Source: Collinsella sp.
GTDB taxonomy: Bacteria; Actinomycetota; Coriobacteriia; Coriobacteriales; Coriobacteriaceae
DNA length: 64,000 nt
Direction: 5' to 3'
Assembly (NCBI GenBank): GCA_019414545.1
Contig: DXLV01000005.1
Coordinates: 1-64,000, forward strand
Shown: piece by piece, positions 7,941 to 15,631 of the stretch
Layout: each line of letters opens with the position of its first letter
How positions within the stretch are numbered: the first letter of the stretch is position 1
Made by a program: the position numbers and the translations under genes
Notes under the pieces: generated by a model
The model's input: only the letters and a program-made list of their open reading frames with translations
What the model was told of the DNA's origin: nothing
The model's database searches: none

Positions 7941-9329
7941 CTACTTGTGGAGCGCGGCCGGGGCGGGATCGACCGGCGCGGGAGCCTCCAGGTCGGAGAC
8001 CTTCACAATGCCGTTCTCATCGGAGAAGGCGCGGTAAATGGTCCGAATCGCCAGGTCGAAGTCCTTCTCCTCGACACCGATAATGATGTTGATCTCGTCA
8101 CAGCTCTGCGAAATCATACGCACGCTCACGCCGGCCTGGCCGAGCATGCCAAACAGATGGCCCGAGATACCTGCACGGCCGCGCAGGTTACGACCGACGG
8201 TCGCGATAAGCGCCAGACCCTCAACGACCTCGATCTCGAGCGGCTCGACCTCCTGCTGGATGTCGCCCACGAGTGAGTACAGCGAATCGTGCACATCCTG
8301 CTCCTGCACCACGGCGCCAAAGCGGTCGACGCCGGTGGGCATATGCTCGACGGAAACGTCATAGCGCTCGAAGACCGAAAGCGCACGGCGCATAAAGCCA
8401 ACGCGGGGCTTGGTGCGGTCGCGGGCCACGTTGATGGCGACAAAACCGCGCTTGCCGGTCACGCCGGTAATGATGGGCTCTGCCTCGCCTTCATCAGCCG
8501 TCTCGCTAATGATGGTGCCGGGGTCCTGCGGCGCATTGGTGTTCTTGATGACCAGCGGAATGCCCGCCTCGCGCACGGGGAACACGGCCTCCTCGTGCAG
8601 GACGCTTGCGCCCATGTACGAAAGCTCGCGCAGCTCCTCGTAAGTAACGCGCGCAATGGGCTGAGCCTCGGGAACAATACGCGGGTCGGCAGAATAGAAG
8701 CCCGAGACGTCGGTCCAGTTCTCGTACAGGTCGGCGCCCAGGCACTTGGCCAGAATCGAGCCCGAGATATCGCCGCCGCCACGATCGAGCAGCTTGATCT
8801 GGCCCTCACGCGTCGCGCCGTAGAAACCGGGCATAACGAAGCCGCCCTGCTGACCGTACTCTTGCACCAGCTCGGAGGTGCGGTTCATGCTGAGCGTACC
8901 GTCGTGATGGAACGCCACAACCGTCGCGGCGTCCAGGAACGGTAGGCCCAGGTACTCAGCCATCAGGCGAGCGGTGAAGTACTCGCCGCGGCTTACGAGC
9001 TCCTCAGTAGAGTAGCCACCGGAGCGAGCACGCTCGGCAAAGGCCGCAAACTCCTCACGGATGGGATAGGTGAGCTCCAGCTCGTCAGCGATATCAAAAT
9101 AGCGCTGGCCAATGTCCTCGAGCAGTTCCTCGCACGACACGTGGTACTTAACGTGCGCGTTAACCAGGTAGAGCAGGTCGGTCACCTTGGTGTCGCCCTT
9201 AAAGCGGCGACCGCAGGCAGAAACCACCACAAAACGGCGGGCCGGGTCGGCATCGACAATGGCCTTGATCTTCTTAAAGTGTTCGGCGTCGGCGACCGAC
9301 GAGCCGCCAAACTTGGCAATCTTAATCAT
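7941..9329 (-). CDS. lysC: Aspartate kinase
   Basis: A 462-residue enzyme that phosphorylates L-aspartate, the committed step of the aspartate family. The N-terminal kinase domain has KFGGSSVADAEHF (residues 5-17) and a central ELVSRGEYFTARLMAEYLG segment. The C-terminal third contains tandem ACT regulatory folds (about 300-440), expected to bind lysine or threonine for feedback control. The length fits monofunctional aspartokinases without a homoserine dehydrogenase domain. It ends in a Pro/Ala-rich tail. Together with asd, thrC and thrB it forms a pathway cluster, but no homoserine dehydrogenase is in the window. Confidence 0.94.
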   Translation of the reverse strand: MIKIAKFGGSSVADAEHFKKIKAIVDADPARRFVVVSACGRRFKGDTKVTDLLYLVNAHVKYHVSCEELLEDIGQRYFDIADELELTYPIREEFAAFAERARSGGYSTEELVSRGEYFTARLMAEYLGLPFLDAATVVAFHHDGTLSMNRTSELVQEYGQQGGFVMPGFYGATREGQIKLLDRGGGDISGSILAKCLGADLYENWTDVSGFYSADPRIVPEAQPIARVTYEELRELSYMGASVLHEEAVFPVREAGIPLVIKNTNAPQDPGTIISETADEGEAEPIITGVTGKRGFVAINVARDRTKPRVGFMRRALSVFERYDVSVEHMPTGVDRFGAVVQEQDVHDSLYSLVGDIQQEVEPLEIEVVEGLALIATVGRNLRGRAGISGHLFGMLGQAGVSVRMISQSCDEINIIIGVEEKDFDLAIRTIYRAFSDENGIVKVSDLEAPAPVDPAPAALHK

Positions 9330-9433
9330 GGGCTGGAGGTTACCTTTCTAAAAAGCCTCTGCGAACCTATTTTGCGCGCTCTGATACCATGGGTTCACCG
9401 ATTGGGACCAAGGCATCCGAGGAGCAGTGTTAT

Positions 9434-10951
9434 ATGGGAACTTATCATAGTACACGAGGACGCACTTTATCGTGCTCAAGTAAGGTGGCAATCCGCACCG
9501 GCATCGCTCCCGACGGGGGTTTGTTTGTCTCGGACGAGCTTGGCACCCAGCAGGTCGATATCAGCTCGCTTGCAGATAAATCGTACTTTGAAATCGCTCA
9601 AGATGTGTTGGGAATGTTACTGAATGATTACACGGCCGAAGAAATTTCGGCGTGTGTCGACGAGGCATACCGCGACACATTTGCAAGCGAAGAGGTCACG
9701 CCGCTCGTCAAACTCGACGCCGCACCGGGCGTCGACGCCCCTCAGACCTATGTGATGGAGCTCTTTGGCGGCCCCACGAGCGCCTTTAAGGACGTCGCCC
9801 TGCAGATGCTCCCCCGCCTTATGGCCCGCACCTCCGCCAAGGACGGCGGCGCCGAGCGCATCATGATCGTCACCGCCACGTCAGGCGACACGGGCAAGGC
9901 CGCACTCGCCGGCTTTGCCGACGCCCCGGGCACGGGCATTACCGTCTTTTATCCCGAGGGCAAGGTCAGCCGCGTGCAGAATCTGCAGATGTCCACGCAG
10001 GAGGGCGATAACGTCGCCGTCTGCGGCATCCGCGGCAACTTCGACGATGCCCAGAGTGCCATCAAGCGCATCTTTGCCGATAAGGAGCTTGCCGAGCGCC
10101 TGGAAGCCGCCGGCACTGTGCTTTCGAGCGCCAACTCCATCAACGTCGGCCGCCTGGTGCCGCAGGTCGTCTACTACTTTGCCGCCTATGCGCAACTGCT
10201 ACGCGCCGGCGCTATCGAGGCTGGCGACGCCGTAGAGTTCTGCGTGCCCACCGGCAACTTTGGCGATATCTTGGCCGGCTACTACGCCAAGCGCATGGGT
10301 CTGCCCGTCGCCAAGCTCGTCGTGGCGAGCGACAAGAACAACGTGCTTGCCGACTTCCTGACCACCGGCGTTTACGACCGTAACCGCCCGTTCTTCACGA
10401 CCATCTCGCCGTCGATGGACATCCTCATCAGCTCCAACCTGGAGCGCATGCTCTACTTCCTGTCCGACGGCGACTGCGAGCTCGTTGCCGGCCTTATGGA
10501 TCAGCTTGCCCAGACCGGCCGCTACGAGGTGCCCGCCGAGCTGCTGGCCAAGATCCAGAGCGTGTTTGGCTGCGGCTGGGCCAGCGAGGACGAGGTCCGC
10601 GCTGCCATCAAGAGCTGCTGGGACGCCAACGGCTACGTGATCGACCCGCACACCGCTTGCGGCTATCACGTCTTTGAGCAGGTCGCTTCCGCCGAGGGCG
10701 CCAAGGCCCGCGTGCTGCTTTCGACCGCCAGCCCCTACAAGTTCCCGCGCGCCTGCTGCGACGCCCTGGGGCTCGACGTTCCCGAGGATGATTTTGAGGC
10801 TATGCGTGTGCTCGAGCAGGCCACCAACACGGTCGCCCCGACCCAGCTCGCCGAACTCGAATCCAAACCCGTCCGCTTCGAAGACGTCTGCGACGTCGAT
10901 GAGATGGCAAGCTACGTCGAGTCTGCAGCAAAAAAGATGGCTACTAACTAA
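9434..10951 (+). CDS. thrC: Threonine synthase
   Basis: A 505-residue PLP enzyme converting O-phosphohomoserine to threonine. The PLP lysine lies in GGPTSAFKDVALQ near residue 110, followed by the phosphate-binding TATSGDTGKAALAGF. It matches the longer, roughly 500-residue form of ThrC. I place the start at the ATG at 9434 (MGTYHSTRG), preceded by GAGGAG at nine bases; the in-frame ATG at 9389 has no ribosome site. It is divergent from lysC and followed by an intrinsic terminator. Confidence 0.94.
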   Translation: MGTYHSTRGRTLSCSSKVAIRTGIAPDGGLFVSDELGTQQVDISSLADKSYFEIAQDVLGMLLNDYTAEEISACVDEAYRDTFASEEVTPLVKLDAAPGVDAPQTYVMELFGGPTSAFKDVALQMLPRLMARTSAKDGGAERIMIVTATSGDTGKAALAGFADAPGTGITVFYPEGKVSRVQNLQMSTQEGDNVAVCGIRGNFDDAQSAIKRIFADKELAERLEAAGTVLSSANSINVGRLVPQVVYYFAAYAQLLRAGAIEAGDAVEFCVPTGNFGDILAGYYAKRMGLPVAKLVVASDKNNVLADFLTTGVYDRNRPFFTTISPSMDILISSNLERMLYFLSDGDCELVAGLMDQLAQTGRYEVPAELLAKIQSVFGCGWASEDEVRAAIKSCWDANGYVIDPHTACGYHVFEQVASAEGAKARVLLSTASPYKFPRACCDALGLDVPEDDFEAMRVLEQATNTVAPTQLAELESKPVRFEDVCDVDEMASYVESAAKKMATN

Positions 10952-10963
10952 ACCCCTTATTAA

Positions 10964-10992
10964 GCGCCGGCGAAAGCCGGCGCACCTTCTTT
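10964..10992 (+). terminator. Intrinsic terminator of thrC
   Basis: GCGCCGGC and GCCGGCGC pair around a GAAA tetraloop, 12 nt after the thrC stop, followed by a pyrimidine-rich tail (ACCTTCTTTC). Confidence 0.7.
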
Positions 10993-11029
10993 CATCAGAT
11001 AACCCCCGGGATGATGACGAACGCGCACA

Positions 11030-11141
11030 GCGTGCCTGGCTGTTTAGTTCGTCGCGAGTTCCGCACGCAAAGGAAAGCACTTAATGTGCTTTCCGTCTTG
11101 CGCAGGACTGCCCGAGCAGCGAACTAAACAGCCAGGCACGC
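11030..11141. repeat. Long hairpin directly upstream of thrB
   Basis: A perfect 22-bp outer stem (11030-11051 with 11120-11141) encloses an inner 9-bp stem (GGAAAGCAC with GTGCTTTCC). The internal strands contain GTTCCGCA and CGCAGGACTGCCCGAG, reminiscent of copies A-D but not identical, and the apex is TTAAT rather than CTTCG. The right arm ends at the AGGAGG ribosome site of thrB, so the structure would lie in the thrB leader. Confidence 0.75.
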
Positions 11142-11154
11142 CAGGAGGACTCAC

Positions 11155-12036
11155 ATGATCAAAATCACCGTCCCAGCAACGAGCGCCAACCTAGGCATCG
11201 GCTACGATACCCTCGGCATGGCCGTCAGCCTCTACTCGCACTTCACCTTCGAGCGCGCCGACAAGCTCACCATCACCGGATGCCCCGAAGAGTTCCAAAA
11301 CGAGAACAACCTGGTCTACGTGAGCTTTGTCGATGCTCTGGCCGCCTGGAGCGAGCCGGCCTTTCCCGTCGCTATCGACATTCAGACCGACGTGCCCGTC
11401 GCTCGCGGCCTGGGTTCCAGCTCCACCTGCGTCGTCGCCGGCATCATGGCGGCCGCCGCGCTGACAGGCCACACCGTCGACCGCGCCGAGCTCGTCCGCA
11501 TCGCCACCGAGGTCGAGGGCCATCCCGATAACGTCGCCCCCGCTATCCTGGGCGGCGCCGTCTGCTCCTTTACGCCGACCGACTCGCTGCCCCAGTGCCT
11601 GCGCTACGAGGTGAGCGATCGCTTGCGTTTTATTACCGTGATTCCGCCCTACGAGGTGCATACGAGCGAGGCGCGCAAGGTCGTGCCGCAGGAGATTCCG
11701 CTCTCCACCGCCGTATGGCAAATGGGCCGCATCGCCGGCATGACGCGCGGTTTGGAGACTGGTGACCTAGACCTGATTGCCGCCGCTAATGACGACCGCA
11801 TCCAGGAGCCCTATCGCCGCCGCCTCATCCCCGACTACAACGCCGTGCGCGACACCTGCCTTAACGGCGGCGCCAAGACCATCTGGATCAGTGGCTCCGG
11901 CTCGACCCTCATGGCCGTAACTGATGACACCATCGTGGCAAAGTTCCTGCAGGTCAAGCTGCGTGAGCAGTTCCCCAAGTGTGACACGCATATTCTGACG
12001 TGCGACACGGAAGGCGCCCAGATCGAATACCTGTAG
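11155..12036 (+). CDS. thrB: Homoserine kinase
   Basis: A 293-residue GHMP-family kinase that phosphorylates L-homoserine for ThrC. The first motif PATSANLGIGYDTLG lies near residues 5-19; the ATP-binding glycine loop PVARGLGSSST near residues 80-92; the C-terminal GHMP motif KTIWISGSGSTLMA near 240. AGGAGG precedes the ATG by six bases. It lies downstream of thrC but is separated from it by a terminator and a long hairpin, so it probably has its own or attenuated expression. Confidence 0.95.
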   Translation: MIKITVPATSANLGIGYDTLGMAVSLYSHFTFERADKLTITGCPEEFQNENNLVYVSFVDALAAWSEPAFPVAIDIQTDVPVARGLGSSSTCVVAGIMAAAALTGHTVDRAELVRIATEVEGHPDNVAPAILGGAVCSFTPTDSLPQCLRYEVSDRLRFITVIPPYEVHTSEARKVVPQEIPLSTAVWQMGRIAGMTRGLETGDLDLIAAANDDRIQEPYRRRLIPDYNAVRDTCLNGGAKTIWISGSGSTLMAVTDDTIVAKFLQVKLREQFPKCDTHILTCDTEGAQIEYL

Positions 12037-12059
12037 CGCCCTGCTTCATTGCTCTCACC

Positions 12060-12176
12060 GGTCCCCTTGGGGCTTCCCCTGAAAACGTCCTCGATCATGA
12101 ATTGCCCCGTCGTGCGCTTCGCGCGACGGGGCAATTCGATCTGCGGATTGTTTTCAGGGGAAGCCCCAAGGGGACC
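12060..12176 (+). repeat. Long 3' hairpin element, copy B (downstream of thrB)
   Basis: A perfect 27-bp outer stem (12060-12086 with 12150-12176) and an inner stem (12101-12135) capped by GCGC-TTC-GCGC. The internal strands read CGTCCTCGATCATG and TCGATCTGCGGAT in the sense of thrB, the same order as copies A, C and D in the sense of their own upstream genes. It starts 23 nt past the thrB stop codon. No T-run follows. Confidence 0.85.
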
Positions 12177-12236
12177 TGCGCGGCCTCGTCAGGATAATCG
12201 CATTCGCTGATTTAATCTTGTAGCTACGGACGAGGG

Positions 12237-12261
12237 GCCTTCGCGCTGCGGAATGATTTTG
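12237..12261 (+). repeat. Half copy of the long 3' hairpin element
   Basis: These 25 bases are identical to the reverse complement of 41142-41166 and include the conserved CTGCGGAATG. Only the right internal strand and the start of the right arm are present, so it looks like a decayed copy. From here to 12423 the sequence turns AT-rich and no other feature is seen. Confidence 0.65.
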
Positions 12262-12423
12262 AGGGGAACACCCCGACCATCCCTGCGTTTACCTTGCTGA
12301 GAATGTCTACAGGAACCCACGCTTTGAAGGGGCGCTGGGCAGATAGGGGCTTTTTAGGTTACATAATAAACTGTTTATCTATGCTACTATTTAACTAGGC
12401 ATCGCAGTATGGAGGTGGTCAAA

Positions 12424-12939
12424 GTGTTACGCACACTCAAAGCTTCGTTTTTCCTCTCGATACTTTTGATATTACCGATATGTTTCTCGTTTAGCCCTTC
12501 GACTGCTTATGCTGCAGAAAGCGATGCTGTCGCAATTTCTGGCGCAACCCAAGATTTTGATTTAACGAAAGGTCCCGAGCAGTCTCATCAAATCAAGCTT
12601 AAGGATGGGACCGTTGCAGTAATAGGAATTAAAAAAACCAATGAGCCCAGCCTGATATGGGACAGTTACTACAACAATGCTTCTGGAACTTGGACTATCT
12701 ATTACAACAGTCCTTTTATTTATCGCGAATTCAAGATCAAGATTGCGAACTCGCTCATTACCAGCGCTTGGGGACAAAACTATACGACTATCGGCTGTAC
12801 GGTAACAAACGAGTCCTTTATATGGAACTCGAAACAGGCGACATATCGACTCAACTATGAATCGATGGGGATGGCGTCCGGTATCGCCGTGTTGCAAGCA
12901 ACCATGGAAGGCAGCACGCTCCACACCTATGCAAACTAG
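12424..12939 (+). CDS. Secreted protein of unknown function (possibly DUF5626-like)
   Basis: A 171-residue protein with a clear signal peptide: a Lys/Arg start, a hydrophobic core SFFLSILLILPICFSFS, and a likely cleavage after AYA near residue 30. The mature part is beta-rich and aromatic (GTWTIYYNSPF, YTTIGCTVTNESFIW), which recalls DUF5626 from memory; this is tentative. I choose the GTG at 12424, since GGAGGT lies seven bases upstream; the in-frame ATG at 12409 contains that ribosome site and has none of its own. G+C is clearly lower than the flanks, suggesting acquisition. The gene for a 34-residue membrane peptide follows. Confidence 0.7.
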   Translation: MLRTLKASFFLSILLILPICFSFSPSTAYAAESDAVAISGATQDFDLTKGPEQSHQIKLKDGTVAVIGIKKTNEPSLIWDSYYNNASGTWTIYYNSPFIYREFKIKIANSLITSAWGQNYTTIGCTVTNESFIWNSKQATYRLNYESMGMASGIAVLQATMEGSTLHTYAN

Positions 12940-12963
12940 ACTCACATCAATTGAGGAAGTTCG

Positions 12964-13068
12964 ATGACCCCTATTCCTGCACACTCAGACATTACAATCG
13001 CTCTCGTTTTGATTCTCATCGGAGTGGTTATTTGGCGTATCTGCAAATGGTTTAAAAACAAGAAATAG
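12964..13068 (+). CDS. Small membrane protein, 34 residues
   Basis: The ORF starts at ATG behind GAGGAAG and ends in TAG. After a short N-terminus (MTPIPAHSD) a single hydrophobic helix ITIALVLILIGVVIW is followed by a basic tail (RICKWFKNKK), which predicts an N-out, C-in membrane peptide. It is 24 nt after the secreted-protein gene and probably co-transcribed. It could be an immunity or anchoring peptide or a small toxin; none can be shown. Missed by usual length cut-offs. Confidence 0.55.
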   Translation: MTPIPAHSDITIALVLILIGVVIWRICKWFKNKK

Positions 13069-13271
13069 TTGATAAAACGTATACATCATTTATGCGATGC
13101 TTGGGGCCGTTAAGTCAGCCCCTATTTCTATAGCTTTTCAAGCAGCAGTCAGCCCATTTGGAAGTCGCAATGCCATTCATACGATTTCGGCCCTTTAAAC
13201 CGCTTTCTATTGGTAGGGACTCTTGCTGGTAAGGAGCGCTTACTAGATACAAACCTTGGCAATATATTGGG
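13069..13271. other. AT-rich spacer, possible weak terminator
   Basis: A 200-bp AT-rich stretch without an ORF. GGGGCCGTTAAGTCAGCCCC followed by TATTT (about 13097-13125) could end the two small upstream genes. Nothing else is recognised. Confidence 0.35.
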
Positions 13272-13970
13272 TTAGGCTGCGCTGGTTTCTTTGTATTCGA
13301 AGACTGGCTCTAGGAGGTCTTCGATGTTGCAGTGTAGGGCTTTCGCCATATCCCTTACGGTTGTTACCGATGCTTCGTTGATGCTTCTCTGGCGTTGTTC
13401 GTACATTTGGATCGAGCGGAGCGATACGCCCGATTCGTATGCCAAGTCTTGCTGGGTTTTCTTGAGCCTCTTTCTTGCTAGCGCCAGTTTGGTTTGACGA
13501 GGTGTTTTCTTCGCCATATCGCAAACAAGACGCGCTACGCGTTCTTCCGAGGCTTCGTGCCAGGGGTAGTACAGGCTGCGCAGCACATCAAACGGAACGA
13601 CATGCAACAGGTCTTCAAAAGAAACCCCTAGACGCCACTGCAGATACGCCAATATCCAGCCCGTCCAGTATTCCGGTGTCTTCTCAAATCGATAGGTCCG
13701 ATCTGGCATCGACCCCGCCTGGTAGCCAGACCTTTCGGCAATAAGCGCGAATAGCTCAACGCCCGATTTTCCCGATACGACCCATGCGTTTCCACGTTCA
13801 AACTCACGAGCCACGCCGCTCAAACAAAAGAGTTCAGCGACTTCGGATCCTTCTGCTCCATAGTCGTTTACGGCGTAGTCAAAGCAGTCGCCAAGGTTGT
13901 TCATTGCGTCCTCGAGATAACAGACGGGATATGTCCTACTCGGCCCACAATCCATTAACTCTGGGATCAT
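13272..13970 (-). CDS. XRE-type HTH protein with N-terminal EYWTGW/YPWHE domain
   Basis: A 232-residue two-domain protein. Residues 1-150 contain a conserved-looking block KTPEYWTGWILAYLQWRLG followed by SLYYPWHEASEERV, a pattern I have seen in uncharacterised HTH proteins of gut anaerobes near toxin-like genes. Residues 165-225 form a Cro/CI-type helix-turn-helix (KLALARKRLKKTQQDLAYES, then SLRSIQMYEQRQRS). Its ATG directly follows the TAA of a 45-residue ORF, so the two are translationally coupled. A perfect 18-bp inverted repeat upstream is a candidate autoregulatory operator. It resembles an antitoxin or regulator, but no recognised toxin is next to it. Confidence 0.75.
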   Translation of the reverse strand: MIPELMDCGPSRTYPVCYLEDAMNNLGDCFDYAVNDYGAEGSEVAELFCLSGVAREFERGNAWVVSGKSGVELFALIAERSGYQAGSMPDRTYRFEKTPEYWTGWILAYLQWRLGVSFEDLLHVVPFDVLRSLYYPWHEASEERVARLVCDMAKKTPRQTKLALARKRLKKTQQDLAYESGVSLRSIQMYEQRQRSINEASVTTVRDMAKALHCNIEDLLEPVFEYKETSAA

Positions 13971-14108
13971 TTAATCAACCTTCCCCGCCATTAAATCCTT
14001 AATGTAGACACCCTCAGGGTCGAACCCGTTTATGGTGTCCAAGTACTTACGCCGCGCGTTCTGCTCTCGCTCAAAACGCCTGGGATAATACTCGGAACCA
14101 ATTGACAT
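13971..14108 (-). CDS. Small charged protein (45 residues), coupled to the XRE-type gene
   Basis: The ORF (MSIGSEYYPRRFEREQ..., ending LMAGKVD) has its TAA immediately before the ATG of the XRE-type gene. It is rich in Arg, Glu and Tyr, with no membrane segment and no family I recognise. The start is uncertain: GAGGTG abuts the ATG and lies within the inverted repeat, so a leaderless or stem-embedded start, or the GTG one codon upstream, is possible. Codon-level coupling to the next gene is the main support. Confidence 0.5.
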   Translation of the reverse strand: MSIGSEYYPRRFEREQNARRKYLDTINGFDPEGVYIKDLMAGKVD

Positions 14109-14149
14109 CACCTCAGTGATAGTTTACCAATAACTATCACTGAGGTGAT
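14107..14149. promoter_or_regulatory. 18-bp perfect inverted repeat, candidate operator
   Basis: ATCACCTCAGTGATAGTT (14107-14124) and its exact complement (14132-14149) flank a 7-nt spacer. It covers the start of the 45-residue ORF and would sit over the promoter or translation start of the XRE module. No T-run follows, so an operator is more likely than a terminator for engB. Confidence 0.6.
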
Positions 14150-14182
14150 ATAGATAGGAGCTTTTGGTGAGCTAAAGCCTGA

Positions 14183-14773
14183 TTAGAGGCAGGCCTCGGC
14201 GATGCGGCGCTTGAGTTCGTCGATGCCGGTGCCGGTCTGGGAGCTTGTGATGATCACGTTCTCGGCCGGGACGTTGAGCTGCTTCTTGATGGCCGCTGCC
14301 TGACGGGCCTGCTGGGTGCGGCTGAGCTTGTCGGCCTTGGTGAGGCAGACGATAAAGTTGAACTCGTTGCCCTGTAGGTAGTCAATCATGTCGTGGTCGA
14401 GCTTGCTGGGGTCGTGACGAATGTCCACCAGCGAGACGACCAAGTTAAAGCTGCGCTCGGAGTCGAAAAAGTCGCCGATAAGCTCGGCCCAGCGGTCGCG
14501 CTCGGCCTTGGAGCGACGGGCAAAACCGTAGCCCGGCAGGTCGACAAAGTGCACGTCATCGGCTTCGAAGAAGTTGATGTTGCTCGTCTTGCCCGGCGTA
14601 CTCGAAACCTTGACCAGGTTCTTGCGGCCAAAGAGCTTGTTCATAATCGACGACTTGCCCACGTTGGAGCGGCCCACAAAGCTCACCTCGGGACAGGTGG
14701 ACTCGGGAATCTGCGAAACCTTGCCATAGCTGGCGACGAACTTGGCAAGCTGATAGTTAATGGAATCGGCCAT
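14183..14773 (-). CDS. engB: Ribosome biogenesis GTPase EngB/YsxC
   Basis: A 196-residue small GTPase needed for 50S subunit assembly. The P-loop GRSNVGKSSIMN is near residues 33-45, the G2 region SSTPGKTSNINFF near 57, G3 VDLPGYGFA near 77-85, and G4 LTKADK near 145. Length and motifs match EngB fully. It is encoded leftward after the nucleosidase gene but with a 42-nt gap. It marks the return to core genome after the AT-rich island. Confidence 0.95.
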   Translation of the reverse strand: MADSINYQLAKFVASYGKVSQIPESTCPEVSFVGRSNVGKSSIMNKLFGRKNLVKVSSTPGKTSNINFFEADDVHFVDLPGYGFARRSKAERDRWAELIGDFFDSERSFNLVVSLVDIRHDPSKLDHDMIDYLQGNEFNFIVCLTKADKLSRTQQARQAAAIKKQLNVPAENVIITSSQTGTGIDELKRRIAEACL

Positions 14774-14815
14774 GGATACTCCTTGGTCGTAGGTTCTTAC
14801 AATATGGATGCACGA

Positions 14816-15613
14816 TTACGCAGCGGCAATGCGGCGGACGATATCGAGCGTAATGTCACTCGCCGTGCGGGCATACTCGTCCAGATCGAACTCGCGCTCG
14901 CAAAACGCGTCATACGCTTCATCACAATTATCGCTGATAGCACGCAGCACCAGACAATCGACACCGTTCTTGGCTGCAATATGCGCGATTGCCGCACCTT
15001 CCATCTCGACACAATCGGCATGCGTCGCCTCGATGGCGGCAGTGCGCATGGCATCACCCGTCACAAAGCGGTCGCCCGTAGCGATGGTGCCGTTCAGGAA
15101 CTGTTTGGGGTCTTTCTCCGCAACTTCCGCATCCAACAATGCGTCCACAAACCCATGCTCGACAAGCACGGCGGTTGCAATATCAACCAGAGCCGGTGTC
15201 GAGGCAAATTCCTCAAGCTCCGGCGCCGACTCGGCGATGAGCGCCGTATCGGTATCCAGGTAGCGCAGACACCCGCCTATAACCACGTCGTTGATGTGGA
15301 GCTTGGGGTTCAGGCCGCCCGCAATGCCCGAGAACACAACGGCCTGCGGAGCATATTTGCTGATGAGATGCTGCGTTGCGGCAGCGGCATTAACGGTACC
15401 CATACCTGCCGTCGTTGCGACCACGGTCAAACCGTCAAGCTCACCGCTTACAACGGTCAAGCCCGCCTCTTGCGACATGTGAGCGCCGTTCAGTTCTTCT
15501 TTAATCTGCGCAACCTCTTTTTCGAGCGCACCGATGATTGCGATGGTAGGCACACCATCCCCCAAACCTGTGAAACTGCTTATCCACGGTATGGTACCAG
15601 CATTTTGGCTCAT
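14816..15613 (-). CDS. mtnN: 5'-methylthioadenosine/S-adenosylhomocysteine nucleosidase
   Basis: The product cleaves MTA and SAH to adenine and thioribose sugars in the methionine salvage and AI-2 pathways. Family features: IAIIGALEKEVAQIKEEL at the start, ATTAGMGTVNAAAATQHL, VVFSGIAGGLNPKLHINDVVIG, the substrate-binding VEMEGAAIAHIAAK and the catalytic aspartate in RAISDNCDE. The family is about 230 residues long; the frame gives 265. A GTG at 15553 (GVPTIAIIG) with GGGGGA upstream would give 245 and fits better than the ATG at 15613. Confidence 0.92.
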   Translation of the reverse strand: MSQNAGTIPWISSFTGLGDGVPTIAIIGALEKEVAQIKEELNGAHMSQEAGLTVVSGELDGLTVVATTAGMGTVNAAAATQHLISKYAPQAVVFSGIAGGLNPKLHINDVVIGGCLRYLDTDTALIAESAPELEEFASTPALVDIATAVLVEHGFVDALLDAEVAEKDPKQFLNGTIATGDRFVTGDAMRTAAIEATHADCVEMEGAAIAHIAAKNGVDCLVLRAISDNCDEAYDAFCEREFDLDEYARTASDITLDIVRRIAAA

Positions 15614-15631
15614 CCGCGCAATACGAAGCCG

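Noticed and set aside
9330..9433. A lysine or threonine riboswitch or T-box between lysC and thrC
   Set aside because: The gap is about 100 bp, with no T-box motif, no terminator-antiterminator pair and no leader peptide rich in Thr or Lys codons.
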